DNA of 64,000 nucleotides from Sarcina sp. DSM 11001 (GCF_900101015.1 NZ_FNFZ01000001.1:137412-201411); one strand, 5' to 3'. Numbered from the stretch's first letter, positions 42,790-52,133 are shown. The notes: generated from the letters alone by a model not told the origin. Translations and numbers: made by a program.

Positions 42790-42930
42790 GAGTAGAAAGC
42801 TGATATTGTAAAACTGAAATAGAAAAGCTGAGATCGGTAAGCTGAAATGGAGATTCTGAAGCTGTAGAGCTGAAATCGGAAAGCAGAGATAAAGAATTCA
42901 AGAAAGAATTCAAGACTCGCTCGCGAGTCT
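42790..42930. repeat. Degenerate AGCTGAAAT repeats and an 8-bp hairpin
   Basis: About seven units of AGCTGAAAT-N-GAAA type run after the LCP stop, then two AAAGAATTCAAG copies. A perfect hairpin follows (AGACTCGC/GCGAGTCT, loop TC, 42913-42930). Confidence 0.7.
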
Positions 42931-42951
42931 CACGCGATGAAGAGAAGAATA

Positions 42952-43000
42952 AAAAACGCCCGGGAAACCAGTCAAAGACCAGTTTCCCGGGCGCTCTATT
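42952..43000. terminator. Bidirectional terminator
   Basis: GCCCGGGAAAC (42958-42968) pairs with GTTTCCCGGGC (42982-42992). Six A precede it, giving a T run for the minus-strand PAP2-like gene, and TATTATTTT follows for the plus-strand LCP gene. Confidence 0.88.
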
Positions 43001-43018
43001 ATTTTGGATTTCAGACGA

Positions 43019-43810
43019 TCAGGCGTGAACGCCTCTGCGCTGCGGCAGACCGGAAGCCCATCCGCGTCTTTTGCGCTGGGCATATCCGAGTACAAAGCCC
43101 AATCTGTAGACACACAGATGTGTGAACAGGTAAAGGGCGAATGCGATCACAACATCTGAAGAGGAATGCTGCTTGATCAGCATGGTCGAGATGATGATCA
43201 GGACTCCCAGAAGAGTCAGGAAAAACCGGGAGAATCCGCGGACCTGCGCGGGCAGGATCTTTCCATCATCCGTTTTCCAGTTCCAGTCCCAGATACCGGC
43301 GATGATGCACAGACTGTTGAAGACGTGTATGCTGGGAGTCAGGTTTGTCGGAGTATCGGCCAGATACAGAAGACCGACCATTTTGGTAAATATATTGTCC
43401 TCCGGCATGACCTCAGGCCGCATCAGGTGGATGTTGGGAAAAACCACCGAGACAAAAATGAAGGCGGTCATTCCGATGATCAGGCAGGTGCAGACCCTGC
43501 GGTAGGTATCTTCATGGACCATCAGAAGGAAAAGTATACTGCCGAGGATATAGGGAAACCAGAGCAGGTAGGGGATGACAAATACCGGGACAAAGGGGAT
43601 CAGATCATCCGCTGCGTTATGGATCACCGTATAATGAAGCCGGTTCCAATGTTCGATCAGCGTAAAACCGGTGAGATAGATGATCATATATACCACTACG
43701 GGCATCAGGAGCTTCAACTTTCTGACAGGAAGAAAAGCGGATAAGCGATCTCCAACGAGGCGGCAGAAAGAATGTCCCCTGTTTATTTCTTTATTGAGAA
43801 TAGACGTCAT
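43019..43810 (-). CDS. PAP2-like membrane phosphatase
   Basis: The 263-residue protein has about six membrane segments and a modified PAP2 signature. PSIHVFNSL stands where PSGH is usual, and KQHSSSDVV replaces the SRxxxxxHxxxD motif while keeping the His and Asp. Such inositol-phosphatase-like variants are common in Firmicutes and hydrolyse or transfer lipid phosphates; possible roles are undecaprenyl-phosphate recycling or phosphatidate breakdown. ATG 43810 has GTGAGG nine bases upstream. It is convergent with the LCP gene. Confidence 0.78.
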   Translation of the reverse strand: MTSILNKEINRGHSFCRLVGDRLSAFLPVRKLKLLMPVVVYMIIYLTGFTLIEHWNRLHYTVIHNAADDLIPFVPVFVIPYLLWFPYILGSILFLLMVHEDTYRRVCTCLIIGMTAFIFVSVVFPNIHLMRPEVMPEDNIFTKMVGLLYLADTPTNLTPSIHVFNSLCIIAGIWDWNWKTDDGKILPAQVRGFSRFFLTLLGVLIIISTMLIKQHSSSDVVIAFALYLFTHLCVYRLGFVLGYAQRKRRGWASGLPQRRGVHA

Positions 43811-44050
43811 GGGCAAAAACCTCACTCATTTCGGGAAAATATCAGCATTTCGGGAATATGTCAGCGGTCCTGTCATGGTTCTTCAGAAATGATTTTGTAT
43901 ACTGGATCATTTCTGCATCATTGGCATGTTACTCTTTTGGCAAAAAAAAGGCAATACTTTTTTCGGAAAGTTAATAAACGTTTATGTTTTGATTTACAAG
44001 CTATTTTTAATCCTGTTAATCCTTTATTTCCGGTTGATCATATTTTCTGC

Positions 44051-44079
44051 TTGATTATTAGGAACCTTCTTGATATACT
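44051..44079 (+). promoter_or_regulatory. glyA promoter
   Basis: TTGATT (44051-44056), 17 nt, TATACT (44074-44079). Transcription from about 44086 gives a 5' leader of about 250 nt. Confidence 0.7.
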
Positions 44080-44085
44080 TCATTT

Positions 44086-44337
44086 CTGTAGCGCCAATCT
44101 GTCCATGGTCACCTATTGACCAGATTCAAGGTGCTTTCGCGTTTTCCGGACACATGCTGTCACATGCTGTGTGACCGGGAACGTCATCCTGTGATCGTCC
44201 GGAGTTCCGCGATCGCGGCATCGTCAGCAGTATGAAATCCGGTTTTTCAAATGTGATTATTTATGATCATTCATTACCCGGAAGAACGGGACGTTTTATC
44301 GGTTTTCATTCACAAAAGCTCTGTCAGGAGGAAATAA
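44086..44337 (+). promoter_or_regulatory. Structured glyA leader, possible riboregulator
   Basis: The leader contains GGTCA/TGACC (44107-44121). A two-layer stem has outer CCGGAC/GTCCGG (44146-44151 with 44197-44202) and inner GTCACA/TGTGAC (44159-44175). CCGCGATCGCGG follows (44207-44218). There is no U-tract terminator, so control, if any, would be on translation or stability. It does not match a THF, glycine or SAM riboswitch consensus that I can recognise. Confidence 0.45.
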
Positions 44338-45576
44338 ATGTATTCAATCGAAGAAGTCAGAAAGGTCGATCCTGAGATCGCGGCTGCCATTGAACAGGAA
44401 GTGGAGCGTCAGAACCAGCATATTGAACTGATCGCATCGGAGAACTGGACCAGCAAAGCGGTGATGGCTGCAATGGGAAGCCCGCTTACCAACAAATATG
44501 CAGAAGGCTATTCCGGCAAACGGTATTATGGCGGCTGCCAGGTCATCGATATCGTGGAGACCATTGCAATCGAGCGCGCAAAGAAGCTTTTCGGCTGCAC
44601 TTATGCAAATGTACAGCCTCATTCCGGCGCCTCCGCCAACCTTGCCGTAGAGTTCGCGATCCTCAAACCCGGAGATACCCTGATGGGAATGAACCTCAAT
44701 CAGGGCGGCCACCTCACTCATGGAAGTGCTGCCAATATTTCCGGTACCTATTACAATATTGTCCCCTACGGTGTAGATGAGAATGGCTTTATTGACTATG
44801 ACGCTCTCATAAAGCTCGCTGCCGAGACAAAACCCAAAATGATCATCGCCGGTGCCTCCGCCTACGGAAGGACTATTGATTTCAAAAAATTCCGCGAAGC
44901 TGCCGATACCTGCGGCGCTGTCCTGATGGCTGATATTGCGCACATCGCAGGCCTTGTGGCGGCCGGTCTTCATCCGAGTCCCTTCCCCTATGCCGATGTT
45001 GTGACGACCACGACCCACAAGACTCTGCGCGGCCCCAGAGGCGGCCTGATCCTTGCCATGGAAGAGACCGCGAAGAAATACAACTTCAACAAGGCTGTGT
45101 TCCCCGGGACCCAGGGCGGCCCCCTGGAGCATGTGATCGCAGCCAAGGCTGTCTGCTTCAAGGAAGCCCTTGAGCCCTCTTTCAAGGCCTATATGGAGCA
45201 GGTCAGGAAGAATGCGGACGCCCTCTGTGCAGGACTTATGAACCGTGGGATCGACATCGTATCCGGCGGCACGGACAACCACCTGATGCTTGTGGACCTC
45301 ACAAAGGAGGATCTGACAGGCAAGGAAGTTGAGAAGTGGCTTGACGAGGCCTGCATCACGGCCAACAAGAACACGATCCCCAACGAACAGCGCTCTCCTT
45401 TCGTGACCAGCGGTATCCGTCTGGGCACTCCTGCGGCAACTACCCGCGGACTTGTCGAGGACGATATGGACAAGGTGGCGGAAGCCATTTCCCTGGTCAT
45501 TAAGCAGAAAGAAGCCGGGATCGATCCCGCCAGAAAGATCATTGCAGGCATTACTGCAAAATACCCTCTCTCCTGA
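44338..45576 (+). CDS. glyA: Serine hydroxymethyltransferase
   Basis: This PLP enzyme interconverts serine and glycine with THF and is the main source of one-carbon units. The 412-residue protein has [18 protein letters not shown], the PLP lysine in [15 protein letters not shown], and the C-terminal [15 protein letters not shown]. Length and motifs are standard. AGGAGGAAAT precedes ATG 44338. It is monocistronic, with its own promoter and a terminator after the stop. One-carbon supply links it to the purine and TrmD reactions in the window. Confidence 0.98.
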   Translation: MYSIEEVRKVDPEIAAAIEQEVERQNQHIELIASENWTSKAVMAAMGSPLTNKYAEGYSGKRYYGGCQVIDIVETIAIERAKKLFGCTYANVQPHSGASANLAVEFAILKPGDTLMGMNLNQGGHLTHGSAANISGTYYNIVPYGVDENGFIDYDALIKLAAETKPKMIIAGASAYGRTIDFKKFREAADTCGAVLMADIAHIAGLVAAGLHPSPFPYADVVTTTTHKTLRGPRGGLILAMEETAKKYNFNKAVFPGTQGGPLEHVIAAKAVCFKEALEPSFKAYMEQVRKNADALCAGLMNRGIDIVSGGTDNHLMLVDLTKEDLTGKEVEKWLDEACITANKNTIPNEQRSPFVTSGIRLGTPAATTRGLVEDDMDKVAEAISLVIKQKEAGIDPARKIIAGITAKYPLS

Positions 45577-45630
45577 CATATGACAGGACTGAGACAGGAT
45601 TAAGACAGCATTAAGAAAAACTGATCCACC

Positions 45631-45676
45631 AGGACAGGCATGATACCATTGTTCGGTACCATGCCTGTCCTTTTTA
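45631..45676 (+). terminator. glyA terminator
   Basis: AGGACAGGCATG pairs with CATGCCTGTCCT around an inner ATACC/GGTAC stem, followed by TTTTTAC. Confidence 0.88.
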
Positions 45677-45697
45677 CATAAAGATTTAAGTGGTGAT

Positions 45698-45785
45698 CCT
45701 GCCGGACACACGGATTTCTGCTGAGTACACTGCCGGGCACATGGATTTCTGCTGAGCACACTGCCGGGCACACCGGGTTTTCTGC
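45698..45785. repeat. 35-nt tandem repeat after glyA
   Basis: About 2.6 copies of a unit containing GGATTTCTGCTGAG and ACACTGCCGGGCACA. This is the longest unit among the gap-specific repeats. Confidence 0.8.
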
Positions 45786-45929
45786 CAGGTGCGCGGACCT
45801 GGTCAGAGTGCTTAATCTATATATACTATAAGCGGAAACAAATAAGGGCTTGCAGCGGGTATATAAGGTATATAATTGTAGGCAAAAGTCTGAAAAATCA
45901 GAAAATAACAGCAAATTAAAATAAAATAA

Positions 45930-45958
45930 TTGACAAATACCGGTTTGAACCCTATAAT
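45930..45958 (+). promoter_or_regulatory. Perfect consensus promoter driving a gene-free region
   Basis: TTGACA (45930-45935), exactly 17 nt, TATAAT (45953-45958), within an AT-rich upstream tract. It is the only full consensus match in the window. No coding gene lies downstream before the terminator at 46933. Confidence 0.85.
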
Positions 45959-46705
45959 TATCTCATAAAGTACTTCAAGAGAAGGTGACGAGAAGATCAC
46001 CGATCAAGCTCCGGATCAGAAGCAGATCCTACTTCAGACAGACTGGATAATATGAATGATCTCAAAGGATCATTCAAAAGGAAATTGTCTCAAAGGACAC
46101 TTTCGCAGGATGGCTGCCAGGATGACGTGAATCTCCGGTACCTCCCACAATATTCCAGGTTTTTGAAAGAAATCCTGCATCTGATGAAAGAGAAGAAAGG
46201 AAGGTACACGCCACCGGAACATTACAGTACAGCTTTTTAAAACAGTTACAATTGAATAGAGTCCGCAATTGAGTACGTAAAAGATAAGTGGTGAATCGCA
46301 GCGTCGGATATTTTGAAGGATTGCACGATTGATCATAAAGTACACCGGATGAATAAAAGCCCGACATATCCTGAATCGGAAACCGGAGAAGTGAAGGATG
46401 GGAAAATGAGTGGAACAGCTCATTTTCGGATCATCACACTGATCAGACAGTAGATGAAAGGGATGAGAGGCAAGTTTCAGAAGGATGATATTTTATGAAA
46501 GAGAATGCAGGTCTGGAGAAAGCATCAGAGAATGCAGCAGGATCTGACCGGACATCACAGTACAATCAGTACAAAGGTGAAGAGGAAAGAGAGCGGAGAG
46601 CCAGACAAAAAGGAGGAAAAGTCCATTGGATGGTGTTAGCTGAGGGAGAGCGTTCGTCGCAGTAAGCCCGTTGGAAAAGACGGCAGATGAATGCTCTTCC
46701 TTGTT

Positions 46706-46868
46706 GTTGCGCGCAAGCAATGGGCCATGCGCATCTGAAATAGCGGTAGCTTCCGTAAGCCAGCTCACAGGCAGGTGGAGATCTTTTCGGATGCATACGG
46801 CGAATGCCGCTACAGCGAACGGCGAAGCCGTGAGCCTGTCGGCATGGCGGATTGCGCCCCTGCAATCC
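46706..46868 (+). repeat. Structured element, copy 2
   Basis: This copy matches the element at 13566-13732 in inverted orientation. Paired parts are GCAAT-GGG-CCATGC (46717-46730) with GCATGG-CGG-ATTGC (46842-46855), and GCATCTGAAA (46731-46740) with TTTCGGATGC (46785-46794). CGGC-GAAT-GCCG is at 46798-46809, ACAG with CTGT around ACGGC-GAA-GCCGT (46820-46832), and GGATTGC/GCAATCC at 46849-46868. Two of these stems are rewritten but preserved in copy 1. Confidence 0.75.
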
Positions 46869-46894
46869 ATGCATCATGGACATAAAAATAGAAT

Positions 46895-46933
46895 AACCGG
46901 CCGGGAAAGCACAATGCCTTCCCGGCCGGTTTT
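46895..46933. terminator. Bidirectional terminator
   Basis: AACCGGCCGGGAA (46895-46907) and TTCCCGGCCGGTT (46919-46931) form a perfect 13-bp stem with T runs on both strands. It ends the non-coding transcript and the minus-strand activase gene. Confidence 0.88.
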
Positions 46934-46994
46934 GTAATTACGTCTTATTAGTCCTTACTTTTGATTACTTTCCTTTTTTTTACTTTCTGAATAA

Positions 46995-49900
46995 TTACTT
47001 TCTGAATAATCTCCTGAAAAGGCCCGGGCCTTTCCGGGTGCTCTTTTTCACAGGAGGAGTCTGTTCCTGTCCGGGAACGCAGCCGATGGAAGCATTTTCG
47101 CTGTCGATTTCCGGAGCTGTATCAATCTGTCCTGAAGATGCCGGGGGAATCTCCCCGTTTTTCTTTCTCTCCAGGTTTTTCTGAGCGGTAGCGAGCATCA
47201 GCTTGATGCGGTTGAGCTGGTTGACCTCGCTGGCACCGGGGTCGTAATCGATCGCGGCGATATTGGCGAGCGGGTATTCCCTCCTGATCGCTTTGATGAC
47301 TCCCTTGCCAACGACATGGTTGGGCAGGCAGCCGAAGGGCTGGATGCAGACGATGTTTTCGACACCGTCTTTGATCAGCTCGACCATTTCTCCGGTGAGG
47401 AACCATCCCTCGCCGGTTTCGTTGCCGATGGATACGATGGGCTCGGCAAACTTCACCAGGTCATAGATGCTGGCGGGAGCATCGAAGTGCACGCTCTTCT
47501 CATAGGCGCGGTAGATCGGCTTGAGGGCGGCCTCAATGGCGTGGATGCCGAGGGTGCTCTTGCGCGCGGTCTTTTTGCTTGTTCCGAGGTTTTCCGCCTT
47601 ATAGACCTGATTGTAGAAGCAGTAGAGCATGAATCCCATCAGGTCGGGAACAGTGGCTTCGGCGCCCTCCTGTTCCAGCAGGTCGACCAGGTAGTTGTTA
47701 GCGGCGGGCGCGTATTTGACCAGGATCTCTCCGACGATGCCGACGCGGGGCCGGCGTTCCTCGCGGATCGGGATGGCGTCAAAATCACGGATCATCTGTA
47801 CGGCCAGGCGCTGGACCTTGGGAAGGTTCAGGCCGTTGGTCTTTGTCAGGAACTCCGTGCAGATGTGCTTCCACTTCAGGTGTTTAGCCTCTACCATGCC
47901 TTTTTTGAGTTCGTAGGGACGCATGCGGTAGACGCAGCGCATCATGACGTCTCCGAAGACGATGGCATAGGCTGCCCGGGTAATGAGTTTCAGGTCCATC
48001 TTGAAGCCCGGATTTTCCTCGAGGCCGGACATATTGACGGAGACCACTGGGATCTGCCCCATTCCGGCTTTTGTCAACGCCCGGCGGATAAAACCGACAT
48101 AGTTGGAAGCGCGGCAGCCGCCGCCTGTCTGGGACATCAGGACCGCAGTGTGGTTCAGGTCGTATTTGCCGGAATCCAGTGCCTCCATGATCTGGCCGAC
48201 CACAAAGAGCGAAGGGTAGCAGGCATCGTTGTTGACATATTTGAGGCCGAAATCAACTGCCCTGCGGTTGTCGTTGGGCAGGACGACCAGGTTGTATCCG
48301 CAGGCCCTCATGGCGGGCTCGATGAGCTCAAAGTGGATCGGCGACATCTGCGGGCACAGGATCGTGTAGTTTTCGCGCATCTCCGCTGTAAAAGGCACTT
48401 TTTTGATGGCCGTTGAACGGATCTGGCGTTTGGTGTTTTTCTGATCCCGGATCCGGATAGCCGCGATCAGGGAGCGGACGCGGATGCGGGCGCTGCCGAG
48501 GTTGTTGACTTCGTCTATCTTGAGGCAGGTATAGATCTTGTCCGAGCCTGCCAGGATGTCATTGACCTGGTCTGTCGTGACGGCATCGATGCCGCAGCCG
48601 AAGGAATTGAGCTGGATCATCTCCAGGTCGTCGCGCAGACGCACATAGTTGGCGGCCGCGTAGAGACGGGAATGGTACATCCACTGGTCCAGGACTGTGA
48701 TCGGGCGGTCCGGAGTCGAGAGGTGGGAGATGGAGTCTTCCGAAAGGACTGCTATACCATAGGAGGTGATCATTTCGGGGATGCCGTGGTTGATCTCCGG
48801 GTCGATGTGGTAGGGACGGCCGGCCAGGACGATGCCCTTGACGTGGTTGTCTTCCATAAACCGGAGGACCTCTTCACCCTTTCTGCGGATGTCGATGCGG
48901 GACTGCTCCAGTTCCTCCCAGCCCGCGGCACAGGCGGCGTGGATCTCATCCCTGGGAATCTCTTCCCCGAATTCGCGGTCCATGGCCTCTGTGATGGTGC
49001 GCAGGCTGGTAAAGGCCATGAAGGGATTGCGGAAACGGACCTTGCCGTCAGTGATCTCCTCCACGTTATTGCGGATATTTTCCGGATAGGAGGTGACGAT
49101 CGGGCAGTTGTAGTGGTTGTCCGAGGACGCAAATTCCGAGCGCTCATAAAAGAGAGACGGATAGAAGATGAAGTCCACTCCCTTTTGAATGAGCCACATG
49201 ACATGCCCGTGCGCGATCTTGGCCGGATAGCAGGCGGATTCGCTGGGGATCGACTCTATTCCCATCTCATAGATCGCGTGGGTCGAGAGAGGGGAGAGCA
49301 CGACACGATAGCCGAGCTTTGTAAAGAAGGTTGCCCAGAAGGGGTAGTCCTCGTACATGTTCAGCACACGTGGGATCCCGACCGTGCCGCGGGGAGCCTG
49401 GTCCTTCGGGAGGGGACGGTAGCCAAAGATCCTGCCCAGCTTGTATTTATAAAGGTTGGGCATGTTGTTCTGCGAGGCTTCCTTTCCGAGTCCTCTTTCG
49501 CAGCGGTTGCCGGAGATGAACAGGCGCTCCTGCGCGGGTGCCGCTGTACCTGCCGGTCTTCTTGCGTACGTTTTTTTCTCAGTGATTTTTTTGCGGGAGG
49601 CGGATTCTGCCGGTTCCGTGCCGAGAGCCCGGGCGGCGGTTTCCCTTGCCCGGCCGGCGGTCTCAAAGGCAGTCTCTTTTGCGCGCTCCGCAGTTTCGAG
49701 GGCAGTCTCTTTTGCCCGGCCGGCTGCTCTGCCGGCGGTTTCGAGGGCAGTCTCCCTTGCGCGCTCCGCAGTCTCGAGAGCGGTCTCTTTTGCCCGGCCT
49801 GCGGTCTCACGCGCAGTTTCCCTGGCTTTTTCCGCCCTCTCTCTGGCCTTCGCCGCAGCGCTGCTCAGAATGGGGCTGCTTTCGATGGCCTTTGCGGCGC

Positions 49901-52133
49901 GGTCAGCGGTCTCTCTTGCCTTTTCCGCCGCTTCCTTTCTGGTCTTGCCGAGGGAGCTCTCTTCGATCGCCTTCGCTGCTCTGCCGGCGGTTTCTCTTGC
50001 CTTTTCTGCCGCTTCCTTTCTGGTCTTGCCGAGGGAGCTCTCTTCGATCGCTTTCGCTGCTCTGCCGGCGGTCTCTCTTGCCCTTTCCGCTGTTTCTTTT
50101 CTGTTCTTTTTTGCAAAGGGATTGTCTTCAATGACCCTTGCGGCGCGGTCCGCAAGTCTGCCTGCGGAACCTGTCCTGGTCTCGGAAAGACTGCTTCCCT
50201 CACCGGAGACGGGGACATCTGGTTCAAATTCGGAGGCACCATCTGTGGAATCGGCTGCTTCGCTCCTCAGGAAATGGTTGATGGTCAGTCTGCAGTTGTT
50301 GGTACAGCGGCCGCAGTTGGTGAGCGTGGTCTCAAACTGGAGATTTTCGATCTCATCGAAGGAGAGCATGGTCGTCTCATGCTTTCCGTCATAGCGTTCA
50401 CGCGCGATCAGGGCCGCGCCGAAAGCTCCCATGATGCCGGCGATATCAGGCCGGGTGACCTGGCCGCCGGAGATCGTCTCGACACTGCGCAGGACAGCGT
50501 CGTTATAGAAGGTCCCGCCCTGGACGACGATGTTCTGCCCCAGCTGGGAGGCGTCAGAGACTTTGATGACCTTGAACAGGGCGTTCTTGATGACAGAATA
50601 GGCGAGGCCGGCGGAAATGTCAGCGACGTCAGCTCCCTCTTTCTGGGCCTGCTTGACACGGGAATTCATAAAGACCGTGCAGCGGGTCCCCAGATCGATG
50701 GGGTGTTTCGCGAACAGAGCGGCCTTTGCAAAATCCTGTACAGAATAATCGAGGGATTTGGCAAAGGTCTCGATAAAGGAGCCGCAGCCCGAGGAACAGG
50801 CTTCGTTGAGAAGGACATTGTCCACAGCCTTGTTTTTAATGCGGATGCACTTCATATCCTGTCCGCCGATGTCGAGGATACAGTCGACCTCGGGGTCAAA
50901 AAAGGCGGCGGCATAGTAGTGGGCGATCGTCTCTACCTCTCCTTCATCCAGAAGGAAGGCGGCTTTCAGGAGCGCCTCGCCGTAGCCCGTGGAGCAGCTG
51001 CGGGCGATCCTGGCACCTTCGGGAAGGAGGCGGTGGATCTCGGTGATCGAGTCGATGGCAGTCCGGACCGGGCTGCCGTTGTTATTGCTGTAAAAAGAAT
51101 AGAGCAGGGTCCCGTCCTCACCGACCAGAGCCAGCTTGGTCGTCGTGGAGCCGGCATCGATCCCCAGGAAGCAGTTTCCTTTATAACCGGAGAGATCTCC
51201 CCTCTTCACTTGCGCTTTTTCATGGCGGCGGCAGAAATCGTCATATTCCTCCTGCGAGGCGAAAAGAGGGTCCATGCGTCCGATCTCAAACTCCATGTGG
51301 AGCTGGCCGGAGAGCCTTTCCGCCATTTCGGACAGGAGTACATGGTTGTCCTCCTGCGCGTTCATGGCGCTGCCCATGGCGGCAAAGAGGTGGGAGTTTT
51401 CCAGGTCGATGGTATGCTCGTCGTCGAGCTTCAGGGTCCGGATGAAAGCCTCTTTGAGCTCCGGAAGGAAATGCAGCGGGCCGCCCAGGAAGGCTACATA
51501 GCCCCGGATGGGCTTGCCGCAGGCAAGGCCGCTGATGGTCTGATTGACCACTGCCTGGAAGATGGAGGCAGCCAGGTCTTCCTTGGTAGCGCCCTCATTG
51601 ATCAGGGGCTGGATATCGGACTTGGCAAAGACACCGCAGCGGGCGGCGATCGTATACAGGGACCTGTAGCCGCGGGCATACTTGTTGAGCCCTGCCGCGT
51701 CTGTCTGCAGAAGGCTTGCCATCTGGTCGATAAAGGAGCCTGTGCCGCCGGCGCAGATTCCGTTCATGCGCTGTTCGACACTGCCGTTCTCAAAGTAGAT
51801 GATCTTGGCGTCCTCACCCCCCAGCTCGATGGCGACATCTGTTTTAGGGGCGAGCTTTTCCAGTGCGGTGGAGACGGAGACGACCTCCTGGACGAACGGC
51901 ACCTGCAGATGCGTGGCCAGCGTGAGGCCTCCGGAGCCTGTGATCACCGGATGGACAGTCAGATCTCCGAGCTTTTCAAGCGCGTCCTGCGTGAGGCTGC
52001 GCAGAGTTCCCTGAATGTCCGCGTGGTGGCGGCGGTAATCGGCGAACATGATATTATAAGAAGGATCCAGGACCGCGATTTTGACAGTGGTGGATCCGAT
52101 ATCGATTCCCAGTGTGTAATCTCTTGAAATCAA
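46995..52133 (-). CDS. Acyl-CoA dehydratase activase-related protein (BcrA/BadF ATPase, DUF2229) with LEA-like insert
   Basis: The giant protein of 1712 residues has two ASKHA ATPase domains (GIDIGSTTVKIAVL at about 9; LGIDAGSTTTKLALV at about 320). A cysteine motif NCGRCTNNCRLTI (about 605) and a second SGNRCERG (about 875) follow, then a DUF2229-type and a 2-hydroxyacyl-CoA dehydratase-like part to the end. The family couples ATP hydrolysis to electron transfer via Fe-S clusters. Between the cysteine motifs is a repeat of about 170 residues (665-840) rich in A, K, E, R and T. Start is TTG at 52133 with AAAGGAG eight bases upstream. No dehydratase subunits are adjacent; the substrate is unknown. 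Confidence 0.85.
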   Translation of the reverse strand: MISRDYTLGIDIGSTTVKIAVLDPSYNIMFADYRRHHADIQGTLRSLTQDALEKLGDLTVHPVITGSGGLTLATHLQVPFVQEVVSVSTALEKLAPKTDVAIELGGEDAKIIYFENGSVEQRMNGICAGGTGSFIDQMASLLQTDAAGLNKYARGYRSLYTIAARCGVFAKSDIQPLINEGATKEDLAASIFQAVVNQTISGLACGKPIRGYVAFLGGPLHFLPELKEAFIRTLKLDDEHTIDLENSHLFAAMGSAMNAQEDNHVLLSEMAERLSGQLHMEFEIGRMDPLFASQEEYDDFCRRHEKAQVKRGDLSGYKGNCFLGIDAGSTTTKLALVGEDGTLLYSFYSNNNGSPVRTAIDSITEIHRLLPEGARIARSCSTGYGEALLKAAFLLDEGEVETIAHYYAAAFFDPEVDCILDIGGQDMKCIRIKNKAVDNVLLNEACSSGCGSFIETFAKSLDYSVQDFAKAALFAKHPIDLGTRCTVFMNSRVKQAQKEGADVADISAGLAYSVIKNALFKVIKVSDASQLGQNIVVQGGTFYNDAVLRSVETISGGQVTRPDIAGIMGAFGAALIARERYDGKHETTMLSFDEIENLQFETTLTNCGRCTNNCRLTINHFLRSEAADSTDGASEFEPDVPVSGEGSSLSETRTGSAGRLADRAARVIEDNPFAKKNRKETAERARETAGRAAKAIEESSLGKTRKEAAEKARETAGRAAKAIEESSLGKTRKEAAEKARETADRAAKAIESSPILSSAAAKARERAEKARETARETAGRAKETALETAERARETALETAGRAAGRAKETALETAERAKETAFETAGRARETAARALGTEPAESASRKKITEKKTYARRPAGTAAPAQERLFISGNRCERGLGKEASQNNMPNLYKYKLGRIFGYRPLPKDQAPRGTVGIPRVLNMYEDYPFWATFFTKLGYRVVLSPLSTHAIYEMGIESIPSESACYPAKIAHGHVMWLIQKGVDFIFYPSLFYERSEFASSDNHYNCPIVTSYPENIRNNVEEITDGKVRFRNPFMAFTSLRTITEAMDREFGEEIPRDEIHAACAAGWEELEQSRIDIRRKGEEVLRFMEDNHVKGIVLAGRPYHIDPEINHGIPEMITSYGIAVLSEDSISHLSTPDRPITVLDQWMYHSRLYAAANYVRLRDDLEMIQLNSFGCGIDAVTTDQVNDILAGSDKIYTCLKIDEVNNLGSARIRVRSLIAAIRIRDQKNTKRQIRSTAIKKVPFTAEMRENYTILCPQMSPIHFELIEPAMRACGYNLVVLPNDNRRAVDFGLKYVNNDACYPSLFVVGQIMEALDSGKYDLNHTAVLMSQTGGGCRASNYVGFIRRALTKAGMGQIPVVSVNMSGLEENPGFKMDLKLITRAAYAIVFGDVMMRCVYRMRPYELKKGMVEAKHLKWKHICTEFLTKTNGLNLPKVQRLAVQMIRDFDAIPIREERRPRVGIVGEILVKYAPAANNYLVDLLEQEGAEATVPDLMGFMLYCFYNQVYKAENLGTSKKTARKSTLGIHAIEAALKPIYRAYEKSVHFDAPASIYDLVKFAEPIVSIGNETGEGWFLTGEMVELIKDGVENIVCIQPFGCLPNHVVGKGVIKAIRREYPLANIAAIDYDPGASEVNQLNRIKLMLATAQKNLERKKNGEIPPASSGQIDTAPEIDSENASIGCVPGQEQTPPVKKSTRKGPGLFRRLFRK
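49625..50115 (-). repeat. Tandem coding repeat (27-residue and 11-residue units) in the activase
   Basis: Two almost identical 81-bp copies encode RETAGRAAKAIEESSLGKTR plus KEAAEKA (plus about 49905-50070). A degenerate third copy and a run of 11-residue units of ETAERAKETAF type follow. Such Ala/Lys/Glu/Thr 11-mers are typical of group 3 LEA-like amphipathic helices. Confidence 0.85.

Larger units (their letters stand above)
45965..46934 (+). ncRNA. Candidate large structured non-coding RNA (about 970 nt)
   Basis: The region from the consensus promoter to the terminator at 46895-46933 has no convincing ORF but many local hairpins. They include GGTGA/TCACC (45984-46001), GAATGATC/GATCATTC (46054-46075) and TGTC/GACA (46086-46099). 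The last two share the loop TCAAAG. Others are GTAC/GTAC (46204-46230), AAAATGAG/CTCATTTT (46403-46426) and GATCA/TGATC (46429-46444). Structured-element copy 2 forms the 3' part. The size and purine-rich loops recall large ornate RNAs (OLE, ROOL, GOLLD), but no consensus match can be claimed. Short ORFs at 46052 and 46496 (62 and 56 codons) lack good ribosome sites. Confidence 0.55.

Noticed and set aside
44344-45771. 475-codon minus-strand frame opposite glyA
   Set aside because: Shadow of glyA extending into the 35-nt repeats; no ribosome site.
46496-46664. 56-codon ORF inside the candidate long RNA
   Set aside because: Its nearest SD-like sequence is about 11 bases away, the peptide is low complexity, and its end runs toward the structured element. 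It cannot be excluded fully.
48672-52127. 1151-codon open frame on the plus strand opposite the activase gene
   Set aside because: It mirrors the activase reading frame; its composition follows the Ala/Lys/Glu repeat in antisense and it has no domain pattern. The minus-strand protein has clear ATPase and cysteine motifs.
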